NCBI GenBank assembly: GCA_017631055.1
Contig: JAGBTZ010000033.1
Location: 1-64,000 of the forward strand
Length of the DNA stretch: 64,000 nt
DNA from: Alistipes sp.
Lineage (GTDB): Bacteria > Bacteroidota > Bacteroidia > Bacteroidales > Rikenellaceae
Reading direction: 5' to 3'
Shown in pieces: positions 33,581-42,456 of this stretch. The notes below the pieces were generated by a model. It ran no database searches. It was not told where the DNA came from and saw nothing but the letters and a program-made list of their open reading frames with translations. The translations under genes and the position numbers were made by a program. Each line of letters starts with the position of its first letter. Within the stretch, counting starts at the first letter, position 1.

Positions 33581-35758
33581 ATGTTGAAGAGAGTAGGTCA
33601 GATATTGACGATGTTGCTGGTGCTTGCCACGCTTGCGATGCCTTATGGCTCGTGGGCGCAGGATGCGAGTACGCTGATGCGTGCCCAGCGCAACGCCAAC
33701 AATCCCAACGATCCCTTCAACACTGCTGCGGGCAATGGCTACGGCGCCAACCCTTATGCCAATCAGAATGGCACCGAGGGCGACCCCAATGCACAGGAGG
33801 GTCAAAATCAGCAGGACTCGACCAAAAAGAAGAGGCCCCGCAAGCCTCTCGAGTCGTACTACTTCAACGACTCGATTCGTGCCTTGCCTAACTTTATGTG
33901 GCATGTGAGCCGTGATATCAACACCGTGAAGGTTATGCCCATCGACACAACCTTGGCTGATTGGCGTTTGGACTACCCCTTCCACCGCAAGGGTGTTGGT
34001 GATATGAGCATTGGTAGCCTTGGACAGGCTTCGCAACCGATAAACTACTTCGAGCGACCCGAGGATTTCGACTTCAGTTTCTCGAAGCCCTACTATGTCT
34101 ACAACTACACCACTGAGAATGTACCCTTCTACAACGTCAAGAAGCCGTATATGAATATGACCTACCGCGAGTCGGGTCAGAAGCGCTATCGTGAGGAGGA
34201 TTTCGGCATCGTTCTGGCGCAGAATGTAGCCCCCTCGATTGGGTTCAACGTCGACTACAAGTCGCGAGGCACGAAGGGCAAATACGACTGGTCGCGTACC
34301 AAGAATCACAATCTCTCGTTGGCCGCCTCGTACACCGGCAAGCGATACTCGGTGCATGCAGCCTATATCAACAACACTGTCGAGCAGCGCGAGAATGGAG
34401 GTGTTGTGGGTATGTGGGCCATTACCGACACCATCTTCGAGATGCCTTCGGGCGTTCCGATGAAGTTGGCAAGCGCCGAGGCCAAGAACCACTATCGCAA
34501 CAACGCCTTCTTCATCAAGCAGGCTATGGCGATTCCGTTGCAGAGGGTTACCGAGCGAGATTTCTCGATAGCCGACCTCTCGGCTATATACATCGGCCAC
34601 ACCTTCGAGTATAACTCGTGGAGCAAGGTCTACACCGATAAATATGCCACCTACACCAACGAGCGTGGCGAACGTGACGACAACGGAAACTACATTCCCA
34701 CCAGGGATGTATACTATAAACATTGGTATATAAATCCGGCGCAGACCCGCGATTCGATTTGCGAACGCCGCATAACCAACCGCCTCTACATCCAGGCACA
34801 ACCTTGGAATCGTAATGGTGTGGTCGGAACTATTGACGGTGGTGTCGGGCTCGACCTTCACACCTACTCTCAATTCTCAATGGGCGACTACGCTGCGGGC
34901 AAGTACGGCCGCGACAAACGCACAAGTTGGTTTGTGTATGGAGGTGTGAATGGTAAAATTCGCAAATATGTCGATTGGGGCGCAGATGCGAAGTTCTACC
35001 CCTCGGGCTACCGTGGAGGCGATTTGTCGTTGGGCGCTAATGTTGCATTCCGAGCCTTTGTCAAGGGTCACGCCCTGATTCTCTCGGGCAAGTTCCGTCA
35101 GGAGAGTCGTACCCCCGAGTATTGGCAGCAAAACCTCTTCTCGAACCACTACATTTGGAACAATAATTTCGGCAAGGAGAACCAGACCCGCTTCGAGGTG
35201 CGCTTCGAGGTACCCGACTTTGGTATCGAACTTGCGGCTTGGCAGGGCATATATCTCGACCGCATATATTACAATGCCGAGAGTCTGCCTACGCAACATA
35301 ACGGAAGTTTGAGCGTTACGAGCTTCTATGCCCGCAAAGATTTCACCATCAAGGGCTTGCACCTCAACCACCGAGTACTCGTACAACTCACCTCGGATGA
35401 GGTGGTGGCTCCGGTGCCGTTGGTGAGTGCCTTCTTGTCGTACTACTACGAGTTTTGGGTAAAGCGTGATGTGCTGCGTATGCAGATTGGTTTCGATGGC
35501 CGATTTAACACAAGTTACTACGCTCCGGGCTACAATCCGGCACTCTCGACCTTCTACAACCAACGAGAGTGGAAGATGGGTAACTACCCCTACATCGATG
35601 CCTTTATTACGGCAAAATGGAAACGAATGAGAATTTTCTTGAAATACCAACACCTTAACAAGGGGCTCTTCGGAAACGATGAGTATTTCACGGTTGCCGG
35701 TTATCCGCTCAACCCGGGTATGTTCAAGTTCGGTATCTCGTGGGCATTCTACGATTAG
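33581..35758 (+). CDS. Putative outer-membrane porin
   Basis: A 725-aa exported β-barrel protein. The signal peptide ends near GSWAQ. A low-complexity Asn/Gly/Gln linker (~30-75: ANNPNDPFNTAAGNGYGAN and QEGQNQQDSTKKKRPRK) precedes the body, which is rich in alternating aromatic strands and ends in GMFKFGISWAFYD with a C-terminal aromatic pattern typical of barrels. It resembles the Bacteroidota putative porin family (Porin_10). Substrate unknown. It lies in an apparent operon with pssA. Confidence 0.7.
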   Translation: MLKRVGQILTMLLVLATLAMPYGSWAQDASTLMRAQRNANNPNDPFNTAAGNGYGANPYANQNGTEGDPNAQEGQNQQDSTKKKRPRKPLESYYFNDSIRALPNFMWHVSRDINTVKVMPIDTTLADWRLDYPFHRKGVGDMSIGSLGQASQPINYFERPEDFDFSFSKPYYVYNYTTENVPFYNVKKPYMNMTYRESGQKRYREEDFGIVLAQNVAPSIGFNVDYKSRGTKGKYDWSRTKNHNLSLAASYTGKRYSVHAAYINNTVEQRENGGVVGMWAITDTIFEMPSGVPMKLASAEAKNHYRNNAFFIKQAMAIPLQRVTERDFSIADLSAIYIGHTFEYNSWSKVYTDKYATYTNERGERDDNGNYIPTRDVYYKHWYINPAQTRDSICERRITNRLYIQAQPWNRNGVVGTIDGGVGLDLHTYSQFSMGDYAAGKYGRDKRTSWFVYGGVNGKIRKYVDWGADAKFYPSGYRGGDLSLGANVAFRAFVKGHALILSGKFRQESRTPEYWQQNLFSNHYIWNNNFGKENQTRFEVRFEVPDFGIELAAWQGIYLDRIYYNAESLPTQHNGSLSVTSFYARKDFTIKGLHLNHRVLVQLTSDEVVAPVPLVSAFLSYYYEFWVKRDVLRMQIGFDGRFNTSYYAPGYNPALSTFYNQREWKMGNYPYIDAFITAKWKRMRIFLKYQHLNKGLFGNDEYFTVAGYPLNPGMFKFGISWAFYD

Positions 35759-35792
35759 AGCCCGAGAGCCGAAGGACGCTAAATTATATTGT

Positions 35793-36527
35793 ATGGTACA
35801 ACGTGTCGTAGCGACATTTATTTCGATGATGATTTCACTGGCGATGCTCTTCTCGATAACGAGATGCGAGTCAGTGACGGAGAGGTGCAGATGCCGTAAA
35901 AATCTGGCAACGGAGGTTGAGTATATAATCTCGCCTTACGATCAAATTATGCAATCGGTGGGCATCGAGAGCGGCATTGATTGGCGATTGTTGAGCGCCA
36001 TTGCCCACACCGAATCGAACTTCAGGGCTGATGCCGTATCAAATCAGGGCGCTATGGGGCTGATGCAGATTATGCCCCACATAGGCGAGCACTTCGGGCT
36101 AACGGCCGAGGAGTTGGTCGTGCCCCTGAATAATATCCGCACAGCAGCGGCACTTCTCGAAGAGATTAACTCGATGATTAAGGTCCCCAATAGTGCTTCG
36201 GTCGAAGACTCTATGAGCCTTGTTTTGGCGAGTTACAACGGTGGTCTTGGCCACGTTGCAGATGCACGCAGATTGGCTCGCGCACATGGAGCCGATATGA
36301 ACTCGTGGGAGGATGTGGCTCACTACCTTGCACTCAAGAGCGAGCCCGAATACTATCAGCACGAGGTGGTAAGTTATGGAAAATTCACCGGTAGCCGCCA
36401 AACTATCGCCTACGTTCGCAACGTAATGAAGCGATACCGTCGCTATTGCACCATAGCTGAGCCGATGACCATCGAGGAGTTCTGCGAGGCACAGTGCCCC
36501 ATCCACTCGCTGCAGAATCTGATTTAA
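35793..36527 (+). CDS. Lytic transglycosylase (SLT domain)
   Basis: A 244-aa protein with an N-terminal membrane or signal segment (VVATFISMMISLAMLFSIT). The SLT/lysozyme-like domain has catalytic Glu in IAHTESNFRADAVSN, then GAMGLMQIMPHIG and LASYNGGLGHV. It is similar to the C-terminal half of MltF. It cleaves peptidoglycan glycan strands to 1,6-anhydro products. The start at 35793 avoids overlap with the porin gene. Its stop overlaps that of the convergent queG by 4 nt. Confidence 0.88.
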   Translation: MVQRVVATFISMMISLAMLFSITRCESVTERCRCRKNLATEVEYIISPYDQIMQSVGIESGIDWRLLSAIAHTESNFRADAVSNQGAMGLMQIMPHIGEHFGLTAEELVVPLNNIRTAAALLEEINSMIKVPNSASVEDSMSLVLASYNGGLGHVADARRLARAHGADMNSWEDVAHYLALKSEPEYYQHEVVSYGKFTGSRQTIAYVRNVMKRYRRYCTIAEPMTIEEFCEAQCPIHSLQNLI

Positions 36528-37459
36528 TCCTGGGATTTGATATTTTGCTGTATCCGCTGCAATCCGCTGCGGAGCAGAGGTGTTTGGCCAAATCTCTCGG
36601 CAAAGAGCTCCTCGCTCATCCGCTGCCACTCCTCGGCCGAAATTTCGACAGGGTCAAATAGCGGTGGTGCAAAGTTGAGGTTGGTGGCATAGGGCGTAGT
36701 CCGATTGTAAGGACAACAACTCTGGCACTCATCACAGCCGAAAATCCAACCCGCCAAACCGACATCCCCTCCGACACACTCAGAGGTCAAATCGGGACTC
36801 TTCTCGATGGTCAGGCGCGATATGCAACGGCAGGCATCGATGCTCTTTGTGGGCAAAATGGCACCATTGGGGCAAGCCTCCACACAGCGGCGACACTCAC
36901 CGCAACGCGAGCCCTCGAAGGGAGAGTCGTAACAATCGACCTCGTGGTCAATAACCAGTTCGCAGAGCAGAACAAAGCTGCCAAATCGGGGCGTTATCAG
37001 CAACGATTGGCGACCAATCCACCCAAGACCTGCCTGCACTGCGAGCTGCTTTTCGAGCAATGGAGCCGAATCGGTAAAGGCTCGTGCGCAAAGTGACGGA
37101 ACGAGCTCTTTCAAAGAGGCATAGAGCGTGGCAAGCATCTGCTTGAGGGTCGTGTGATAGTCGCGATTACAGGCATAAGATGCCACCTTGGTCGGGCAAC
37201 CTGCCGGATAACCCATACTGCGAGGCGACTTGTAGTTCACACCACAAACGATGACCGACTTTGCCCCTTCGACCAATCGCCCCACATCGAAACGCTTATC
37301 AAGATTGCGCTCGAGATAGTACAAATCGGCACCATATCCGCTTGCCAACCACTCTCGAAAGTAGTGTTCATTTTCGGCAAAATGACAACACGGAACGATG
37401 CCGCACAGGTCAAAACCCGCACGAAGTGCCAAATCTTTTATAATAGAACTCTTTAACAT
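36524..37459 (-). CDS. queG: Epoxyqueuosine reductase
   Basis: A 311-aa enzyme that reduces epoxyqueuosine to queuosine at tRNA position 34, using cobalamin and two 4Fe-4S clusters. Motifs are GFDLCGIVP near the start, YACNRDYHTTLKQML, the catalytic-region RAFTDSAPLLEKQLA (Asp), GWIGRQSLLI, and ferredoxin-like CGECRRCVEACPNGAI and CDECQSCCPYN. Length is normal. It is convergent with the transglycosylase gene. Confidence 0.93.
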   Translation of the reverse strand: MLKSSIIKDLALRAGFDLCGIVPCCHFAENEHYFREWLASGYGADLYYLERNLDKRFDVGRLVEGAKSVIVCGVNYKSPRSMGYPAGCPTKVASYACNRDYHTTLKQMLATLYASLKELVPSLCARAFTDSAPLLEKQLAVQAGLGWIGRQSLLITPRFGSFVLLCELVIDHEVDCYDSPFEGSRCGECRRCVEACPNGAILPTKSIDACRCISRLTIEKSPDLTSECVGGDVGLAGWIFGCDECQSCCPYNRTTPYATNLNFAPPLFDPVEISAEEWQRMSEELFAERFGQTPLLRSGLQRIQQNIKSQD

Positions 37460-37502
37460 TCCAAATTTGACTCAAAAATAGTGAAATTTTCGAAAAAATT
37501 GC

Positions 37503-37510
37503 TACCTTTG
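37503..37510 (+). promoter_or_regulatory. -7 box of the acyl-CoA ligase gene
   Basis: TACCTTTG, 32 nt before the ATG at 37543. The -33 region (TTTTCG at about 37482) is only a partial match. Confidence 0.55.
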
Positions 37511-37542
37511 ACCCGATTTGCGGTTTGTATAACCAATATATT

Positions 37543-39225
37543 ATGGAAAAACAGACAAAAACTACACTCTACGAGCTCTTTCATCACAGTATAAAGAATT
37601 TCGCAGAGCGCACAGCGTTCTCGCTGTTTGAGGGCGAGTCGCTGACCTACGCTGAGGTGGGTCGCCGTGTAGCCCAAGTGCAGGAAGATCTCAAATCCGC
37701 AGGACTAAAGGCTGGTGATAAGGTAGTCCTTCTGAGTAGCAATATGCCCAACTGGGGTGTCTGCTATTTTGCTATCACCACAGCAGGTCTTGTGGCGGTC
37801 CCAATCCTTTCAGATTTCACAGGCGAAGAGTTGGATATGATTATCGAGCATGCCGAGGCCAAGGCACTGCTCTGCTCGGATAAGCTCTACACCAAACTAT
37901 CGAAGGAGACTGTCGAGAAGATGAATATCGTCATCCGTACCAAAAACCTCCGCATCACGGCTCAACGTGTCAAGGAGGAGGGCTCGTTCACAGTTCCGCA
38001 GCCCGATGATTTGGCGGTTATTATCTACACCTCGGGAACAACTTCGTCACCCAAGGGAGTTATGCTCTCGCACAACGCACTCTGCGCACAGATACCGATG
38101 TACTACGGACTATTCCCGATTGATGAGGATGATGTCTTCCTCTCGGTATTGCCCTTAGCGCACACCTACGAGTGTTCGGTGGGTATGCTCTACCCCTTCT
38201 CGAAGGGCTCGAGCGTTGTATACCTCGACCGTCCGCCCACGGCATCTGCGCTGATGCCCGCACTGCGCGGAGTTAAACCGACCGTAATGATGATTGTCCC
38301 GCTGATTATCGAGAAGATCTATCGCAGTCAGGTTAAGGCTAAATTCTCGTCAAATGCATTTTGGCGCACAATCTGCAAGGTTGACCCCTTGCGCCGCTAT
38401 CTGCACCGCGTAGCAGGTAAGAAACTGATGAAGGCATTCGGTGGCCGCATCCGATTCCTCGGCATCGGTGGAGCCAAACTCGACAAGGAGGCCGAGAAGT
38501 TCCTCCTCGAGGCTAAGTTCCCCTACGCTATCGGTTACGGTTTGACCGAGACTGCTCCGCTGTTGGCCGGCGCTGCTCCGGCAATGGTACGCCTCGGCTC
38601 TACGGGTATCGTCTGCTCAAGCGTCACTCTGCGCCTGGATAATATCAATCCCGAGACCGGTCAGGGCGAGATTGTAGCACAGACCCCGAGTGTGATGATG
38701 GGATACTATAAGAATCCCGAGGCTACGGCAGCGGCATTCACTGAGGATGGTTGGTTCCGCACCGGTGACCTCGGTTGCTTCGACCAGGATGACCGACTCT
38801 ATATCCGTGGCCGTCTGAAGAATATGATTGTCGGCCCGAGTGGCGAGAATATCTACCCCGAGGATATCGAGACCGTGCTCAACTCTCACGTCTTCATCAC
38901 CGAATCGCTCGTTACCGAGCAGGAGGGTCATCTGGTGGCATTGGTACACTTCAACACCGAGGCCTTGGAGGCCAAGTTCGAGGAGTGGAAGGATGAGTAC
39001 CACATCAAGCGCAACGAGTGGGAGCAAGAGTGGGAGAAGTGGAAGAACGACAAGAAGAAGGAGATTCTCGAATTTGTGAACTCGAAGGTCAACCGCTTCT
39101 CGCGCATCAGCGAGGTTGTCGAGGAGAAGGATGGCTTCGTTAAGACCCCGACCCAGAAGATTAAGCGTGCACTCTACTACAACCGCAAAAAGGAGGATAG
39201 CCAAACCTCTGGCGAGAATAAGTAG
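37543..39225 (+). CDS. AMP-binding long-chain acyl-CoA ligase
   Basis: A 560-aa member of the ANL adenylating superfamily. The P-loop motif is IIYTSGTTSSPKGVMLSHNA (~165-184). The core motif is YGLTETAPLLAGAAPAM, followed by GWFRTGDLGCFDQD and GRLKNMIVGPSGENIYPEDI with the A8 hinge. The final Lys is in KTPTQKIKRALYY. It probably activates fatty acids to acyl-CoA for lipid synthesis or uptake. A Glu/Lys-rich helical insertion (EEWKDEYHIKRNEWEQEWEK, about residue 480) is longer than usual. Confidence 0.85.
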   Translation: MEKQTKTTLYELFHHSIKNFAERTAFSLFEGESLTYAEVGRRVAQVQEDLKSAGLKAGDKVVLLSSNMPNWGVCYFAITTAGLVAVPILSDFTGEELDMIIEHAEAKALLCSDKLYTKLSKETVEKMNIVIRTKNLRITAQRVKEEGSFTVPQPDDLAVIIYTSGTTSSPKGVMLSHNALCAQIPMYYGLFPIDEDDVFLSVLPLAHTYECSVGMLYPFSKGSSVVYLDRPPTASALMPALRGVKPTVMMIVPLIIEKIYRSQVKAKFSSNAFWRTICKVDPLRRYLHRVAGKKLMKAFGGRIRFLGIGGAKLDKEAEKFLLEAKFPYAIGYGLTETAPLLAGAAPAMVRLGSTGIVCSSVTLRLDNINPETGQGEIVAQTPSVMMGYYKNPEATAAAFTEDGWFRTGDLGCFDQDDRLYIRGRLKNMIVGPSGENIYPEDIETVLNSHVFITESLVTEQEGHLVALVHFNTEALEAKFEEWKDEYHIKRNEWEQEWEKWKNDKKKEILEFVNSKVNRFSRISEVVEEKDGFVKTPTQKIKRALYYNRKKEDSQTSGENK

Positions 39226-39245
39226 TAGCACTGTTGCGAAAGATT

Positions 39246-39290
39246 ACATCCGGCTTTGGAGTAGCGAACTCTAAAGTCGGATGTTTTTTT
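39246..39290 (+). terminator. Terminator of the acyl-CoA ligase gene
   Basis: 17-nt arms (39246-39262 with 39268-39284) with a few wobble pairs, a 5-nt loop and a T run to 39290. Confidence 0.85.
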
Positions 39291-39320
39291 GTCGAAAATG
39301 GCGTAATTGTGAAAACTTTT

Positions 39321-39351
39321 TTTGTTTTTTGAGTTTTCTGCCATATCTTTG
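39321..39351 (+). promoter_or_regulatory. Promoter of the efflux operon
   Basis: TTTG (39321-39324), 19-nt spacer, TATCTTTG (39344-39351), about 53 nt before the regulator ATG. The TetR-type product may bind here, but no clear palindromic operator is seen. Confidence 0.75.
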
Positions 39352-39404
39352 CAGTGTGATAATATGCGCAGAAATCACCTTGGTAGACAACTTTAACAAG
39401 AGGA

Positions 39405-40025
39405 ATGACACAAAAAGAGTATATAATAGAACGCGCAAGCGAGATGTTTGTTGCCAATGGCATCAAGTCGGTAAGAGTTGATGACATTGCGCAGAGCCTT
39501 GGTATGTCGAAGAGAACACTCTACGAGATGTTTGGCGACAAGGAGGAGCTGATATATCTCTGTATGTCATACTTTCTCGAGAAGCAGCGCAACGATATAA
39601 ATCTCATCGCAAAAGATACCTCGACGACAATTCTTGAAGTTGTTTTGCAAGGTTTTCTCAATATGATGCAATATACGGAGGTAAATCATCGTATTATGAA
39701 TAACTTGCAGAGATTTTATCCCAAGGTCTTCGAGCGCATCCGCCAGGAGTCGGGCGAAGTGGGGCGAACAAATCTGCGCAATGCGATACATAAGTGTGTA
39801 AACGAAGGCTTCTTCGACAATAAATTTAATATGGACTTGGCTATCACGGTGTTGTACTATACCTCGATGGGTGTCATTGCTCGTCAGGATTTCCCCTATC
39901 CGCAAGGGGTGTCGCAACACGAGGCTTTTCGCCATATTATAGTGTGCTTCTTCCGCGGAGTGGCAACACCAAAGGGATTGGAGGTAATCGACAACTTTAT
40001 CGCAAAGAACGGAATTAAGATATAG
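39405..40025 (+). CDS. TetR/AcrR-family regulator of the efflux operon
   Basis: A 206-aa regulator. The HTH is at ~20-50: VRVDDIAQSLGMSKRTLYEM, then FGDKEELIYLC. The C-terminal helical domain, presumably ligand-binding, has no named family. It is the first gene of the unit, 31 nt ahead of the TolC gene, so it is likely an autoregulated repressor of the pump. Confidence 0.88.
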   Translation: MTQKEYIIERASEMFVANGIKSVRVDDIAQSLGMSKRTLYEMFGDKEELIYLCMSYFLEKQRNDINLIAKDTSTTILEVVLQGFLNMMQYTEVNHRIMNNLQRFYPKVFERIRQESGEVGRTNLRNAIHKCVNEGFFDNKFNMDLAITVLYYTSMGVIARQDFPYPQGVSQHEAFRHIIVCFFRGVATPKGLEVIDNFIAKNGIKI

Positions 40026-40056
40026 TGAACTTAAAGAAACAATTTATATATAAGGT

Positions 40057-41373
40057 ATGAAAAAGTTATTTTTAACAGTGGGAATGTTGATGTTCGGCAT
40101 CGTGTCGGGTTTGGCTCAGACGACCAAGCTCACTCTCGAGCAGGCACTCGAAATTGCCTTGAGCGAGAATCCGACCATCAAAATTGCAGATCAGGAGATT
40201 GAAATCAAGCGTTATGCCAAGCAGGGTACCTACGCAAAGCTCTATCCGCAAATCGATGCTACGGCTACCTATCAGCGCGTAATCGAGAAGCAGACAATGA
40301 GCATGTCGCTCGGAGGCCAGACCCAAACCATCAAGGTCGGCTCGGACAACTCGTTCAATGGCGGTATCTCGGCAGCAATGCCTGTGGTGAATGCTCAGTT
40401 GTGGGCAAGCCTCAAGGTGTCGGCTCTCGATGTGGAGTTGGCAGTCGAGAAGGCTCGCTCGTCACGTCAGGATATGGTCGAGCAGGTGACCAAGGCCTAC
40501 TACTCGGTATTGTTGGCCAAGGAGTCGCTGGCCGTATACAAGAGTGTCTACAACAACGCTGTCGAGAACAACAAGAATGTCAAGATGCGTTACGATGTAG
40601 GCTCAGTTTCGGAGTATGATATGATTCGCTCGAATGTCTCGGTACAGAATGCCGAGCCCAACGTATTCGAAGCGGAGAATAGCGTGATGCTCACCTTGTG
40701 GCAACTCAAGGCGCTGCTCGGTCTCGACCTGCAGATGGATATCGATGTCGAGGGCTCGCTGATGGATTTCAAGTCTGCAATGGATGAGGCTTACTCTCTC
40801 TCGCAGCTCGACCTTACGAACAATACCACAATGAAGCAGTTCGAGTTGCAGGAGCAGATGCTCGACAAGGCGTTGAAGATTACCAAGTTGGCAAATGTGC
40901 CTACCCTCTCGGTCAATGCAGCATATCTCTACACTGCACTGGGTAACGATGGCCGTTTCGGACAGAAGGAGGCTTGGAATCCCTACTCGTATGCAGGCGT
41001 TCAGCTTAATATCCCCATCTTCGCGGGTAACTCGAAGCGTGCCGCTACACGCAAGGCAAACCTCGACCTCTCGAATTTGCAGCTGCAGCGAGAGAATGTC
41101 GAGCGCCAGTTGAGAGTTGCGATGATTCAGTCGCTCAACTCGATGCAGACCAGCGTCAAGCAGTTCAACTCGGCAGACGCGACTGTGGCACAGGCTCAGC
41201 GCGGATACGAGATTGCTGTTAAGCGTTACGAGGTCGGCAAGGGCACTTTAGTCGAGATCGACAACTCGCAGTTGGCACTCACTCAGGCAGAGTTGAGCCG
41301 CAACTCGTCAATCTACAACTTCCTCACTTCGAAGATTGCACTGGATAAGATTCTCGGCAACTTGGAGTTTTAA
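40057..41373 (+). CDS. TolC-family outer-membrane efflux protein
   Basis: A 438-aa protein: signal peptide (KLFLTVGMLMFGIVSGLAQ) and two OEP repeats rich in long amphipathic helices, beginning LTLEQALEIALSENPTIKIA and, in the second half, KRYEVGKGTLVEIDNSQLAL. It trimerises as the outer-membrane channel of the tripartite pump with the two following gene products. Confidence 0.9.
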   Translation: MKKLFLTVGMLMFGIVSGLAQTTKLTLEQALEIALSENPTIKIADQEIEIKRYAKQGTYAKLYPQIDATATYQRVIEKQTMSMSLGGQTQTIKVGSDNSFNGGISAAMPVVNAQLWASLKVSALDVELAVEKARSSRQDMVEQVTKAYYSVLLAKESLAVYKSVYNNAVENNKNVKMRYDVGSVSEYDMIRSNVSVQNAEPNVFEAENSVMLTLWQLKALLGLDLQMDIDVEGSLMDFKSAMDEAYSLSQLDLTNNTTMKQFELQEQMLDKALKITKLANVPTLSVNAAYLYTALGNDGRFGQKEAWNPYSYAGVQLNIPIFAGNSKRAATRKANLDLSNLQLQRENVERQLRVAMIQSLNSMQTSVKQFNSADATVAQAQRGYEIAVKRYEVGKGTLVEIDNSQLALTQAELSRNSSIYNFLTSKIALDKILGNLEF

Positions 41374-41412
41374 CATCGTAAAATCAGAAAATAAAAGATA
41401 AAGAAAAAGGTT

Positions 41413-42432
41413 ATGAAAAGAGTTTTGAAGTCACTACTTATCGTATGTGCAGTAGCAGGTGTTGCCTGCTCCGGAAATGAGAAGAAGCAGACGGTAGAGG
41501 AGGTTAAGGAGCTGTCGAAGGTATCGGTAGCTACCGCCACTCGCCGCAATGTCACACAGTCGGTATCCTTCACCGGTACGGTCGAGGCACAGGTTGTGAA
41601 TAATATCGCATCGCAGCAGCCGCTGCGTATCACCAAAATTTTGGTAGACGTAGGCGACCACGTTAAGGCTGGTCAGACACTGGTTACGCTCGACAACTCT
41701 TCATTGGTGCAGGCTTCGGCTCAGCTCGAGAATGCCAAGAAGGAGTACGAGCGTGCAAAGGAGCTCTACGAGTTCGGTGGCGCATCGAAGTCGGAGTATG
41801 ACGGCCGCAAGCTCTCATATGAGGTGGCAAAGTCGGCATACGCAAACCTTGTCGAGAATACCACCCTCACTTCGCCCGTGTCGGGAGTTGTGTCGGCTCG
41901 TAACTTCGATGTAGGCGATATGGCTTCGGGCTATCCCGTATTGGTTGTAGAGCAGATTCGCCCCGTGAAGATTATGATTAACGTCTCGGAGTCGCTCTTC
42001 TCGAAGATTAAGCGTGGCATGAATGTATACGTTACACTCGATGCTTACGGTGACGAGAAGTTCAACGGTCGCATCTCGCGCATCTACCCCACAATCAACA
42101 ACACAACCCGCACATTCCAGGTCGAGGTTTCGGTTCCCAACAACGATGAGCGAGTACGCCCCGGAATGTTTGCTCGCGTGACATTGCCCTACGCAACTGC
42201 TAACCGTGTGGTTATCTCGGATCGTGCCGTGAATAAGCTCATGGGCTCGGGCGACCGCTATGTCTTCATCTACAATCCGGCAGACAGCACCGTGCGTTAC
42301 AGCAAGGTAGAGCTCGGTCAGCGTTTGGATTATGAGTATGAGGTACTCTCGGGTGTCAAGGCCGGCGAGCAGGTTGTAGTTCTCGGTCAGCTGGGCATCA
42401 CCAGTGGCGAGAAGGTCGAACTTAACAAATAG
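41413..42432 (+). CDS. RND efflux periplasmic adaptor lipoprotein
   Basis: A 339-aa membrane-fusion protein. The signal ends in the lipobox GVACSG. The lipoyl-like half-motifs are VDVGDHVKAGQTLVTLD and TLTSPVSGVVSARNFDVGD, separated by a helical hairpin (QLENAKKEYERAKELYEFGG). β-barrel and membrane-proximal domains follow (VRPGMFARVTLP, GVKAGEQVVVLG). It links TolC and RND components. Confidence 0.92.
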   Translation: MKRVLKSLLIVCAVAGVACSGNEKKQTVEEVKELSKVSVATATRRNVTQSVSFTGTVEAQVVNNIASQQPLRITKILVDVGDHVKAGQTLVTLDNSSLVQASAQLENAKKEYERAKELYEFGGASKSEYDGRKLSYEVAKSAYANLVENTTLTSPVSGVVSARNFDVGDMASGYPVLVVEQIRPVKIMINVSESLFSKIKRGMNVYVTLDAYGDEKFNGRISRIYPTINNTTRTFQVEVSVPNNDERVRPGMFARVTLPYATANRVVISDRAVNKLMGSGDRYVFIYNPADSTVRYSKVELGQRLDYEYEVLSGVKAGEQVVVLGQLGITSGEKVELNK

Positions 42433-42456
42433 TCGAAACTTAACAACGAACGTAAG